Shown: positions 14,477 to 21,500 of the stretch, in pieces
How the letters are laid out: every line of letters starts with the position of its first letter
How positions within the stretch are numbered: position 1 is the first letter of the stretch
DNA from: an uncultured Chloracidobacterium sp.
GTDB taxonomy: Bacteria; Acidobacteriota; Blastocatellia; Pyrinomonadales; Pyrinomonadaceae
Direction of reading: 5' to 3'
Assembly: GCA_937941715.1 (NCBI GenBank)
Contig: CALDGX010000210.1
Location: forward strand, 1 to 21,500
DNA: 21,500 nt
Made by a program: the position numbers and the translations under genes
The notes under the pieces: model-generated
What the model was told of the DNA's origin: nothing
Databases searched by the model: none
What the model saw: only the letters and a program-made list of their open reading frames with translations

Positions 14477-15559
14477 CTACTTTCGCGAAGCTCTGAGTCG
14501 GAAGGACCTTGACTTAGTACTGTCGGTCCAGACACCATTCAATACTGATGAATCGAAGAATCCCGATATTGATCCTTCATCAATCCAGCGGTGATCGCTT
14601 CGCGTGTTGACGTTCATTTCGCCCTTGCGAAGAACTTGTTCGGTCAATTCGAGGTTTGTACCTTCGATCTTACCGGTAAGGTTAATTCCGTTACCGTGCC
14701 GTAAGTAGGCATAAATACCATTCACGAGATTGTTGGGGTCGATTTCAAGGACAGCCACAAAAGGAGATTTGCCTGCGACCGTGCCATTGAACAACTGAGG
14801 TAGGACGTTAGAGCGGAATTTTGCCAAATTTCCCGCCTGCAAATTGAAGACGATCCTTCCGTATTCGTTCAAATATCGACGAAAATCACGTAGCTTAAAT
14901 ATGACCTCCATATTCAAACTCTCGCAACATAATGATTTCCCGAGAAGGTTTTCGCCGTCGATTGTAATCGTATCGGCCGCAATCGAAAAGTCGGACAAAT
15001 CGTCACGTTCAATCAACCCAAGAAGTCCCAAAAAAGCTTCACGGTCGCCCGGTTCAACCGTCCGCTCCACTTCGGACCGGTAACTGGCGGAGCGACTCTT
15101 CACTACGAGTTCAACAAATTTCCTGTAGCCGTCGTCGGAGAATAGATCACGTAACGAGATCCGATCGCCGTTTTGAGCGTTGAAGTTGTAATAGCTATTC
15201 CACCAATGCGTGGTTGCCCCGTCCATTGAATTGTAAAATCCGACAGATAGAATTCGCGGGCTATTGGTGAAAACTTCGAAGGACAGCGAGACCTTTCTGC
15301 CGTAGATCGATCCATCATCGATCATGACTTGTTCGAAGATATTCTTCGTTTTTCGATTTGTTAACGCTCGAAGTTCAGACAGTTGAAGAAATTGGCTGAC
15401 CTTTGTTTCAACTCGTTTATTACGGCGAAGGTCCAAAATTGGGAAACGAAAGTCTTTACCGTTGTGTACCGTCCGAAACGTAAAATAGGTGGATTGGCCA
15501 AAGGTCGACGTCACCAGGACAACTATGATGAGAAAGGAAGCAAGTCTTTTCAAGATCAT
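14477..15559 (-). CDS. Secreted protein with DUF3298-like region, unknown function
   Basis: 360 residues from the ATG at 15559; an upstream TTG start (15586) is not supported. A signal peptide covers about 1-22 (MILKRLASFLIIVVLVTSTFGQ). The middle contains SVGFYNSMDGATTHWW, SYYNFNAQNGDRISLRDLF and a following helix DGYRKFVELVV. This resembles the DUF3298 / RsiV-PdaC C-terminal fold, in which a tyrosine-rich strand leads to a LxDLF helix. A second beta-rich domain closes the protein (NGIYAYLRHGNGINLTGKIE, GFFDSSVLNGVW), similar to strands found in secreted lipid- or sugar-binding folds. Anti-sigma function as in RsiV is not implied, since no sigma-binding cytoplasmic part exists. Base composition is lower in GC than the genes around it, like the neighbouring Fic gene. 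Confidence 0.75.
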   Translation of the reverse strand: MILKRLASFLIIVVLVTSTFGQSTYFTFRTVHNGKDFRFPILDLRRNKRVETKVSQFLQLSELRALTNRKTKNIFEQVMIDDGSIYGRKVSLSFEVFTNSPRILSVGFYNSMDGATTHWWNSYYNFNAQNGDRISLRDLFSDDGYRKFVELVVKSRSASYRSEVERTVEPGDREAFLGLLGLIERDDLSDFSIAADTITIDGENLLGKSLCCESLNMEVIFKLRDFRRYLNEYGRIVFNLQAGNLAKFRSNVLPQLFNGTVAGKSPFVAVLEIDPNNLVNGIYAYLRHGNGINLTGKIEGTNLELTEQVLRKGEMNVNTRSDHRWIDEGSISGFFDSSVLNGVWTDSTKSRSFRLRASRK

Positions 15560-15640
15560 ATTATTCACCAATCGCTGACAATCCAATTATTGCCCATTTC
15601 AGATTTTCATTAAATGCTCAACAGCATCAAAGCTCGTTCC

Positions 15641-16237
15641 CTACGGCTTCGGTTTCCGCCGTATTGCTGCGAGCACCTTTTCCCCGCGCGGAGACAGGCG
15701 ATATCCCGGCCGGAGGCTTTCGGTCAGGCCGAGGGCTTTTAGTTTGCGGACCCACGGTTTGAAGTGCGGGATGTCGAGGCCGATCTGTTCGGCGAGAATG
15801 GCGGCGTGGGTGTTCGGCTGGTCGTGGATCATCTGCAAGTACATTTGCGTCCAGTTTCCGCGCTTACTGCCGGCATCGAGTTTTCGGAGTTTGGCGATGA
15901 TCTCGGCGATCTCATCGGGCGACAGATCGGCATTTTGCCGCAGCTCTTTTCGCGGGTCTTCGCCCGCGAATCGCACGGCGATGCGGTAGATCTCGGTCGG
16001 TTCGTCGCGTTCGATCAACTGGGCGAGCAGTTCCTTCTTCGACTCGAAACCGGCGGCGATCGCATCCTCGTCAGTGATCTTACGTTCTGTGACGACATCG
16101 ACCGAGTCGATGGCCAGCACGCCCCGCTGCGTCATCTGCGTGCCGCCCGCCTTTACGCCAGGCCGCTTCCACCGGCGAAAGATCAGCGAGATCCTGCCGG
16201 CCTTGATGTCATCGAGGATCACGTTCTTGATCAGCAT
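15641..16237 (-). CDS. ASCH-domain protein with C-terminal winged-helix-like region
   Basis: 198 residues. The N-terminal half (about 5-95) fits an ASCH/PUA-like barrel: ILDDIKAGRISLIFRRWKRP, VKAGGTQMTQRGVLAIDSVD, then KITDEDAIAAGFESKKELLA and a closing IYRIAVRF strand. ASCH domains are thought to bind RNA or nucleotides. The C-terminal part (about 130-198, THAAILAEQIGLDIPHFKPW, VRKLKALGLTESLRPGYRLS) looks like a winged helix that reads DNA. The combination suggests a nucleic-acid-binding regulator. The predicted ATG has only a weak ribosome-binding site (GGCGG). It ends 81 bp before the next gene and starts 41 bp after the amidase stop, so it may be co-transcribed with the amidase. Confidence 0.75.
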   Translation of the reverse strand: MLIKNVILDDIKAGRISLIFRRWKRPGVKAGGTQMTQRGVLAIDSVDVVTERKITDEDAIAAGFESKKELLAQLIERDEPTEIYRIAVRFAGEDPRKELRQNADLSPDEIAEIIAKLRKLDAGSKRGNWTQMYLQMIHDQPNTHAAILAEQIGLDIPHFKPWVRKLKALGLTESLRPGYRLSPRGEKVLAAIRRKPKP

Positions 16238-16278
16238 TTCATTTGACCGCCGTACTTAACAGACCTCCCGACCCAAAC

Positions 16279-17889
16279 CTAATGTGACGCTGGTTTTACG
16301 AAACCATCGTGCAGCGGTTCGATCAGTTTGGCAAATTTGATCAGCTGCTTCTCCGAGTTCATCCGCCCGACTATTTGAACGCCGATCGGAATACCTTCGG
16401 CATTCAGTCCGAGCGGGATCGCGAGAGCCGGATGGCCTGTCGCGTTAAAGACCACCGGATAGATAAAATTATCCCAGTAATCCACGTTCGTGCCGTCTAC
16501 CGCGATCGGCTTGTGTTCGGGGTTGTGCTTGAACGCCGGCGTGGTCGCGACCGGCATTATCAGGAAATCGTACTTAGTGAGAAATGACTCCATCTGATCT
16601 CGCAGGGCGTCATGACGTTTCAAAATGTCATCGTACTTCGAGGCATCCATATCTGACATACGGTCAAATACCTCAGACATATCGATCCGATGATTGTCGG
16701 CGCTCTTAAAGTCGCGGATGACCAGCTGGCGTAAAAGCCAAGGCACTTTTTCTAACATCGTATAGATGCCAAGCACGCGATGCATCGCAACCATCCTTTC
16801 GAATTCGGCGGGTTGGTCGGCAGTCACCGAAACGTTGTTGCTCTTGAGTGTTTCAGTCAATTTGCTCAGCTTTTCTTTGATATCGCGGCTGACGATCACC
16901 TTATCGTTGCCAAATTTCCATTCGTCGAGATACGCGACCTTATAATCCTTGAGTTCGGCCTTCGGTTCGAGCATTTTAGCCTTTTGTTCGGGCCACTTGT
17001 TCATCATCGCGTTCCAGGCAAGGTCGATGTCGTCCACCGTACTCGCGATCGGGCCAGCGACCATCATTCGGCGATATTTAGGGTTGCCCGGTTCGCCCGG
17101 AGAACCGCCAAAATCCGTCATTGCTCCGTCCGTCGTCTTCAGGCCATAAAGCCCGCAAAAGGCCGCGGGTATGCGGATGCTGCCGCCAAAATCTCCGCCG
17201 ACCGCGATCGGGGCAACACCCATCGCGACCGCCGCCGCCCCGCCGCCGGTACTGCCGCCCGGAGCTCTCGTAAGATCATATGGATTATTTCCCGTCGGAT
17301 AAATGTCGCCGATGACCTGCACGTCGAAGAGCATTCTCGGGACATTCGTCGTTCCGACAATGACGGCCCCTTCATTGATCATTGCGTCGACGATCCCCGA
17401 GTTCTTCTGAGCTACCACGCCCTGAAACATCTCGGCATTCCAAGTAAACGGCTTGCCCTTAACGGCAAACTCCTCTTTAATGCTGACAGGCACGCCCTCG
17501 AGCAAACCGAGCTTTTCGCCCTTTGCAACTTTTTCATCCGCCTTTTTCGCGGCATCGAGAGCGTCCTGCTCGAACAGCCAGACGAATGCGTTCGTCTTGT
17601 AATTGTTGTTCTTGATGTAATTGATGTGTTCCTGAACGATCTCGGCCGAGGTCGCCTGCTTGCCCTTGATCATAGCGGCAAGCTCAGTAGCAGACTTGTA
17701 GATAAATTTGCCGGAGACCGGTAGCTCTTTCTCAGGCTTGTTGAAAAGCTCTGCCTGGAGCACTGGCTTTTCGCCGATCGGTTTTGGTATCAGGGTATAG
17801 ACATATATCCCTAGACCAACAGCAATAAGTATGACGATCCCCACCGCCAACCCCAGCCACTTTAGAACCTTCTTTACCGTTAAAGACAC
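16279..17889 (-). CDS. Membrane-anchored amidase-signature family protein
   Basis: 536 residues. An N-terminal transmembrane helix (about 9-33, VLKWLGLAVGIVILIAVGLG) anchors an exported amidase-signature domain. The Ser-cisSer-Lys triad is complete: Lys138 (VSIKEEF), Ser213 (GGSTGGG) and nucleophile Ser237 (GGSIRIPAAF). The signature reads GGDFGGSIR where GTDTGGSIR is more usual. The C-terminal HPALAIPLGLNAEGIPIGVQ is also typical. Such enzymes hydrolyse amide or ester bonds; the substrate cannot be told, though fatty-acid-amide-hydrolase-like anchoring suggests hydrophobic or envelope substrates. The start is GTG at 17889, supported by GGGAGG 9 nt upstream. It sits 74 bp after the Kelch-like gene on the same strand. 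Confidence 0.9.
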   Translation of the reverse strand: MSLTVKKVLKWLGLAVGIVILIAVGLGIYVYTLIPKPIGEKPVLQAELFNKPEKELPVSGKFIYKSATELAAMIKGKQATSAEIVQEHINYIKNNNYKTNAFVWLFEQDALDAAKKADEKVAKGEKLGLLEGVPVSIKEEFAVKGKPFTWNAEMFQGVVAQKNSGIVDAMINEGAVIVGTTNVPRMLFDVQVIGDIYPTGNNPYDLTRAPGGSTGGGAAAVAMGVAPIAVGGDFGGSIRIPAAFCGLYGLKTTDGAMTDFGGSPGEPGNPKYRRMMVAGPIASTVDDIDLAWNAMMNKWPEQKAKMLEPKAELKDYKVAYLDEWKFGNDKVIVSRDIKEKLSKLTETLKSNNVSVTADQPAEFERMVAMHRVLGIYTMLEKVPWLLRQLVIRDFKSADNHRIDMSEVFDRMSDMDASKYDDILKRHDALRDQMESFLTKYDFLIMPVATTPAFKHNPEHKPIAVDGTNVDYWDNFIYPVVFNATGHPALAIPLGLNAEGIPIGVQIVGRMNSEKQLIKFAKLIEPLHDGFVKPASH

Positions 17890-17963
17890 AACTGTTTCCT
17901 CCCGTATCCAGCGATTTGTGCGAACATTCTAGCGCAGTTTTCAATCCGGTGAACCCGAAATCA

Positions 17964-18929
17964 TCAGCGAGCCGCTTTTGATAGGTTCCAGACATCATTA
18001 CTGTATCTGAAATCAGGCATTTGCGGGGTACCGCCATACTTTCCGCCTGTCATGTAGATCTTGTCGTCATACACCGTCGCGGCTATACCGCCCCGCGGCG
18101 TCCACGGTGCATCTTGTCCTTCCCAGTTCTTCCCGTCGCCGCTGACAAGGACCTGACTCGAAAATTGCCCGTTGCGGTTGCACCCAAGCAGCCATATCTT
18201 GTCGTCAAACACGACCGCATTATAGCCAAAGATCTGTTCCCCTTTTACGATCTCAGGGGTGACCTGGCTCCAGCTAAGGCCGTCGTTTGAGGTCCAAACG
18301 TCGTTATCGAGCAGGAAAAGCTTGCCGTTCAGGTTGACGATCTGGCTGCCGCTGCGTTTGCCGAAGGGCAGATCGTCCTTTTGCTTTGTCCATGTCACAC
18401 CATCAGGTGAATTCCAGATATCGGCGTACTTTTTGTCCTTGTCCTCGCCGCCGATGATCCAGATCTTGTCTTGAAATACGAACGGATGATAAAAGAACCG
18501 TTTGGGCAGATCGCTGCTGCGGGATACCGTTTCCCACCTCTCAAGATCATGTGATCGGTATATCTCGGGCTTAAATGTGAACCGCTCGATATTCCCGCTG
18601 AAATGACCGAGCCCGAACATCGCACCTTTGAAGTAAACGTAATCAAGAAACGCAAGATTATTGATCGAATTGGGAAGCGGCGATCTGGTCCAGTTTTTCC
18701 CGTCGGAACTGAACCAGTTGCCATCAGGATGAAAGACCCAAAGCTTGCCGCCGACGGCAAACATCTGAAAGTTGTAGTTCTTTTTCCAAGGCCCTTCGTC
18801 GACTATTTTTGTCCAGACATACTTGTCGGTCTTCGGTGTTGGCGATGGCGTTTCGACCGACACTGAATGGACTGAATTCGAGCAGGCAATACTGATTGCG
18901 ACAAAAAGCGCGAACAGGACACGGTGCAT
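17964..18929 (-). CDS. Secreted Kelch-like beta-propeller, probable lipoprotein
   Basis: 321 residues. The N-terminus (MHRVLFALFVAISIACSNS) is a signal peptide with an imperfect lipobox ahead of Cys16 (SIAC), followed by a Pro/Thr linker. Then come about six similar beta-blade units of the Kelch/galactose-oxidase-like type, with repeated phrases such as KLWVFHPDGNWFSSDGKNW, IYRSHDLERWETV, KIWIIGGEDKD, DIWNSPDGVTW, DVWTSNDGLSW and KIWLLGCNRNG. It is probably attached to the outer membrane or periplasmic face, as a binding rather than catalytic protein. The start ATG follows the MoaD-like stop by one base, and its GGAGG lies inside the final Gly-Gly codons of that gene, so translation of the two is likely coupled. 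Confidence 0.85.
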   Translation of the reverse strand: MHRVLFALFVAISIACSNSVHSVSVETPSPTPKTDKYVWTKIVDEGPWKKNYNFQMFAVGGKLWVFHPDGNWFSSDGKNWTRSPLPNSINNLAFLDYVYFKGAMFGLGHFSGNIERFTFKPEIYRSHDLERWETVSRSSDLPKRFFYHPFVFQDKIWIIGGEDKDKKYADIWNSPDGVTWTKQKDDLPFGKRSGSQIVNLNGKLFLLDNDVWTSNDGLSWSQVTPEIVKGEQIFGYNAVVFDDKIWLLGCNRNGQFSSQVLVSGDGKNWEGQDAPWTPRGGIAATVYDDKIYMTGGKYGGTPQMPDFRYSNDVWNLSKAAR

Positions 18930-18930
18930 A

Positions 18931-19209
18931 CTAACCTCCGCTTACAGCATTAAATATGTATATATCATTACCGGCGATCGCCGTTGCCAGTCCGCTGAGC
19001 CGCTTGACGTCGTCGCTGCCGACGAAGATATTGACGTGCCGGCGGATGTCGCCATGCTCGGTCAGAACGCGGTCGCGGAGAGCGGAGTGTTGCTGCCACA
19101 GAGAATTGAGAACATCGCCGACGGTCGCAAATTCGCCCGAGAGGTTGACCTCGACCTCGCCGCCCGCGAACGGTTTTAGATGACCACTAAGATGAACATT
19201 TATCGACAT
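18931..19209 (-). CDS. MoaD/ThiS-family ubiquitin-like sulfur-carrier protein
   Basis: 92 residues with a beta-grasp pattern: SINVHLSGHLKPFAGG, VEVNLSGEFATVGDVLNSLW, ALRDRV, HVNIFVGSDDVKRLSGLATA, DIYIFNAVSGG. The end is a naked C-terminal Gly-Gly, the site that is adenylated and thiocarboxylated in this family. MoaD donates sulfur for molybdopterin and ThiS for thiamine, but here no moaE, thiG or E1-like enzyme is near. Its neighbours are beta-propellers, an SRPBCC protein and an amidase. A different sulfur-transfer or protein-tagging role is possible and unproven. The last codons supply the Shine-Dalgarno of the Kelch-like gene. The inverted repeat at 19215-19293 begins 5 nt upstream of its ATG and may control its translation. 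Confidence 0.88.
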   Translation of the reverse strand: MSINVHLSGHLKPFAGGEVEVNLSGEFATVGDVLNSLWQQHSALRDRVLTEHGDIRRHVNIFVGSDDVKRLSGLATAIAGNDIYIFNAVSGG

Positions 19210-19214
19210 AATTA

Positions 19215-19293
19215 TCTCTGCGTTCTCCGCGAACTCTGCGTTTAAATTTCCTTTGTAGCACTTTTAACGCGGAGATCGCAGAGAACGCCGAGG
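19215..19293 (-). repeat. Inverted repeat built of 9-bp WWCGCRGAG units
   Basis: Two 28-bp arms (19215-19242 and 19266-19293) are reverse complements with about five mismatches, separated by 23 bp. Each arm is three 9-bp units: AACGCAGAG, TTCGCGGAG, AACGCAGAG in one, and AACGCGGAG, ATCGCAGAG, AACGCCGAG in the other. It fills the gap between the beta-propeller stop and the MoaD-like start. In RNA it would fold into a long hairpin that ends 5 nt before the MoaD-like ATG and includes its likely ribosome-binding site. It resembles dispersed palindromic repeats of bacterial chromosomes. Confidence 0.8.
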
Positions 19294-19294
19294 T

Positions 19295-20368
19295 TCAAAT
19301 AGTGTACGCCTTTACGCAGCAGATCTCGGGCAATGAGCCCTCGATCAGTTTCCACGAGTCGCCGTCGTCCGCCGAGGCAAAAAGCTTGCCGTTCTTAGTG
19401 CCGACAAAGATGTCCGTGCCGACGGAATCGAGCGAGTCACGGAGGATGACCTCGTAGGCGTTTTTCTGAGGCAGGCCTTTGGTCAACGGCTGCCACGTTT
19501 CGCCCTCGTCGCGTGTGCGATAGACGCGGAGTTTGCCATCGCATGTAAATCGTTTTGCGTCCGCCTCAAGCGGCACTATGAAGACGGCCCCGGACGAACT
19601 TGCCGTCAGACCAAATCCAAAATTCGACGGCAAACCGTTCTCGATCTCGTGCCACGTATGGCCGTCGTCGCGGCTTCGGTAAACGCCGTGGTGATTTTGC
19701 AGGAAAAGCGTCCTTTTCTTTTTCGGATGCCGGACTATCTTGTGAACGCACTGTCCAAATTCTGGATATTGATCCGGCAGAAAATACGCTTTGATCCCGG
19801 TGTTGGTCGCGGACCACGTCGCACCGCCGTCTGAGCTCTGGTAAACGCCGGCCGACGAGACCGCGATCTTCAAATTGTTTGGATCTTTTCTGTCGGTGAT
19901 GATCGTGTGCAGACACAGGCCGCCAAATCCGGGAGCCCAATTTTTGCGGTGCTTGTGCTTCCAGAGGCCGCTGTTCAGTTTCCAGGTTGCGCCTCGGTCG
20001 TGCGACTCAAAAAGCCCGCCCGGAGCCGTGCCGACGTATAGAGTATCGTTGTCAGCACCGGGAGCGATCTGCCAGATATTCTCGAGAGCGGTCTTCGTGC
20101 TCGCCGGCATTTTGATACGCCGTTTTTCGGGCATATCCCACGTCTTGCCCATGTCGGTACTCTTGCAGAGCTCGGCACCAAAATGCCAGCTTGCCGGTGC
20201 TGCCCACATCTCATTTCGGCCCTTTCGTTGGTCAAGAAAAGCGGAAAAGACCGCAAGACCGGCGAAATGCGGCCCTTCGATCGACCATTTGTCGCTTCCG
20301 TCCGCACGCCTCAAAATAAACAGCCCTTTGCCGGTACCGACCACCAGTAACGTGCAAGATTCAGCCAT
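19295..20368 (-). CDS. Cytoplasmic BNR/Asp-box beta-propeller (sialidase-like fold)
   Basis: 357 residues without a signal peptide (MAESCTLLVVGTGKGLFIL). Six Asp-boxes (SxDxGxTW type) are at about 70-77 (STDMGKTW), 122-129 (SHDRGATW), 178-185 (SSDGGATW), 232-239 (SRDDGHTW), 285-292 (TRDEGETW) and 332-339 (SADDGDSW), one per blade of a six-bladed propeller. The arginine triad and catalytic Tyr/Glu of true sialidases are not evident, so a binding or structural role is as likely as hydrolysis. GAGGAGG before the ATG overlaps the SRPBCC stop, implying translational coupling. It is followed, across the inverted repeat, by the MoaD-like gene. I recall such propellers next to MoaD-like genes in other genomes, but this was not checked. 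Confidence 0.88.
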   Translation of the reverse strand: MAESCTLLVVGTGKGLFILRRADGSDKWSIEGPHFAGLAVFSAFLDQRKGRNEMWAAPASWHFGAELCKSTDMGKTWDMPEKRRIKMPASTKTALENIWQIAPGADNDTLYVGTAPGGLFESHDRGATWKLNSGLWKHKHRKNWAPGFGGLCLHTIITDRKDPNNLKIAVSSAGVYQSSDGGATWSATNTGIKAYFLPDQYPEFGQCVHKIVRHPKKKRTLFLQNHHGVYRSRDDGHTWHEIENGLPSNFGFGLTASSSGAVFIVPLEADAKRFTCDGKLRVYRTRDEGETWQPLTKGLPQKNAYEVILRDSLDSVGTDIFVGTKNGKLFASADDGDSWKLIEGSLPEICCVKAYTI

Positions 20369-20381
20369 AAACCTAACCTCC

Positions 20382-20873
20382 TCAGGAATTTACAACGTCC
20401 TTGATATCCACGTTCCGGTTACGCAGATCGATGCCGCCCTCGAGGACCGACTTCAGATTGGCGAGATAGAACGTCCAACCGTATGAGCAATTAACGTAGA
20501 TATTGCGGTTCGGGTCGTCGGGGATGCGGCTCTGTGTGAGTTCGACGACGGTCTCGCCGGATTCGTCCATTATTGCGACGGAAACGAGACAGTTTTCGGT
20601 AAATGTAAAGGCAAAACGGTCGAGCCCGTTGGCCTCGGTGATCAGTCCCGTTTCGCTGACGTCGTCGAGAAAGCCGTGCCAACGCCACAGATAAGAGTCG
20701 CCCGCCTCGACCTCGCGATCGCGTGCTTTCGACGTGCCGTCATAGCCGACGTACTCGGCTGAGCGAAGAAACCAGCGTTCGATCTGAGATGGAACAGCCC
20801 ACGCTTCGTAAATGGCACGGGTCGGATAGTTTACGGTGATGCGCCGCGTAAAGCTGCTCCAGTCTCTATTCAT
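20382..20873 (-). CDS. SRPBCC/AHSA1-family protein
   Basis: 163 residues with the START-like/AHSA1 pattern. The first strand and helix TRRITVNYPTRAIYEAWAVP precede SQIERWFL, the usual W(F/Y) segment after helix 1. Then come VEAGDSYLWRWHGFLDDVSE, FAFTFTENCLVSVAIMDESG, VVELTQSRIPDD and the long C-terminal helix GWTFYLANLKSVLEGGIDLR. These folds enclose a hydrophobic cavity and bind small lipophilic ligands or act as co-chaperones; the ligand is unknown. The gene starts 12 bp after the DUF853 stop, and its own stop overlaps the ribosome-binding site of the beta-propeller gene, so the three form a tight transcription unit. The Shine-Dalgarno is weak, as expected inside an operon. Confidence 0.85.
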   Translation of the reverse strand: MNRDWSSFTRRITVNYPTRAIYEAWAVPSQIERWFLRSAEYVGYDGTSKARDREVEAGDSYLWRWHGFLDDVSETGLITEANGLDRFAFTFTENCLVSVAIMDESGETVVELTQSRIPDDPNRNIYVNCSYGWTFYLANLKSVLEGGIDLRNRNVDIKDVVNS

Positions 20874-20885
20874 AGGCCAACGGGA

Positions 20886-21500
20886 TCAAAACCAACTGCT
20901 CTTCTTGCTCTTGCCGCCGAAGATGCTGCCGAGCACGCCGCGAACGATCGCGTTGCCGACCTGGCGGCCGATCGACGAGCTGGCACTGCGGGCGACGCTC
21001 TTGGTCACCGCCTCAATGACCGAGTCGTTACGGCTGCTTCCGGATGAACGCTGTTCGCGAGCCTCGGCCTTGGCCTGTTCCTCGGCGATCTTGGCCTGGG
21101 CGTCGGCCTCGGCCTGCTGCTGCTGTTCGAGCAGCCGCTGGTCGGCCTTTGCCTTTAGCAGTTCGTACGCTGATTCGCGGTCGATAGCGTTCTCGTAAAC
21201 ACCGGCTACGAGCGAATTGGCGATCAACGACGCACGCTGTTCGGGAGTGATCGGCCCGATGTGGCCGACCGGCGGCACGACGAAAGCGCGGTCGACCATG
21301 GTCGGTACGCCTTTTTCGTCGAGGGTCGAGATCAGGACCTCGCCGACGCCGAGTTCGGTAATGACGGTCTCGGTATCGAGCTTTGGATTCACGCGGAACG
21401 AACTTGCGGCGGCCTTGACGCCCTTTTGTTCCTGCGGCGTGTAGGCGCGAAGTGCGTGCTGAACGCGGTTGCCGAGCTGGGCGAGCACCTTTTCGGGGAT
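20886..21500 (-). CDS. HerA-like DUF853 ATPase (YjgR-type), C-terminal part only
   Basis: The frame is open to the end of the window, so the start lies outside. About 205 C-terminal residues are seen. IPEKVLAQLGNRVQHALRAY, TPQEQKGVKAAASSFR and ELGVGEVLISTLDEKGVPT are the typical end of the DUF853/YjgR helicase-like ATPase fold; the Walker motifs would be upstream. VDRAFVVPPVGHIGPITPEQ and a helical, Glu/Ala-rich linker (LLEQQQQAEADAQAKIAEEQ) follow. The tail ends with VIRGVLGSIFGGKSKKSSWF-like residues, typical of the family. The protein is cytoplasmic and relates to HerA/FtsK ATPases; its substrate is not established. It leads the transcription unit with the SRPBCC and propeller genes. Confidence 0.92.
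   Translation of the reverse strand: MPEKVLAQLGNRVQHALRAYTPQEQKGVKAAASSFRVNPKLDTETVITELGVGEVLISTLDEKGVPTMVDRAFVVPPVGHIGPITPEQRASLIANSLVAGVYENAIDRESAYELLKAKADQRLLEQQQQAEADAQAKIAEEQAKAEAREQRSSGSSRNDSVIEAVTKSVARSASSSIGRQVGNAIVRGVLGSIFGGKSKKSSWF

Noticed and set aside
16780..17724. 314-codon open frame on + opposite the amidase gene
   Set aside because: The amidase has a full catalytic triad and good ribosome-binding site; this frame has no motifs and no start signal.

Overview
The window looks like chromosomal DNA of a free-living, fairly GC-rich Gram-negative bacterium, most likely an Acidobacteriota of the Blastocatellia/Pyrinomonadaceae type. The grounds are a TonB-plug protein, long-form isocitrate dehydrogenase, YegP/DUF1508, DUF1343, HerA-like DUF853, and many secreted proteins with no recognisable family. 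This placement is an inference. No rRNA, tRNA, CRISPR array, transposase or integrase was seen.

Layout: (1) 1-3381 holds the 3' part of an unusual TonB-plug/TonB-C fusion (+), a shared bidirectional terminator, a secreted 3D-domain protein (-), then a PilZ protein and a saccharopine-dehydrogenase-family reductase as a probable + operon. (2) 3391-8381, all on -, holds a secreted coiled-coil protein, a beta-carbonic-anhydrase homologue with an altered active-site motif, isocitrate dehydrogenase, a helix-turn-helix/Mop regulator with a tandem-repeat operator over its predicted promoter, and an ECF-like sigma factor. (3) 8675-12956 holds a membrane-anchored secreted protein (+), a class V aminotransferase (-), an SRAP-domain protein (+), a YegP-like protein (+) and a DUF1343/NamZ-like protein (+). 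(4) 12957-15559 is AT-richer. It has a Fic-family AMP-transferase gene (-) with a palindrome-rich upstream region, a truncated remnant of a second DUF1343 gene, and a secreted DUF3298-like protein (-). (5) 15641-21500, all on -, holds an ASCH/winged-helix protein, a membrane-anchored amidase, a Kelch-like secreted protein, a MoaD/ThiS-like protein ending in GG, a six-Asp-box beta-propeller, an SRPBCC/AHSA1 protein and the 3' part of a HerA-like DUF853 ATPase.

Genes likely working together: carbonic anhydrase sits directly downstream of isocitrate dehydrogenase, which releases CO2. The DUF853, SRPBCC and beta-propeller genes are closely packed, followed after an 85-bp gap holding an inverted repeat by the MoaD-like gene, whose GG codons supply the ribosome-binding site of the Kelch-like gene. 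The best candidates for something new are the Fic gene lying between a whole and a broken copy of the DUF1343 3' end, the head-to-tail operator of the Mop regulator, the MoaD-like/propeller cluster with its 9-bp-unit inverted repeat, and the plug/TonB-C fusion. All functional statements rest on reading motifs by eye; no database search was run.
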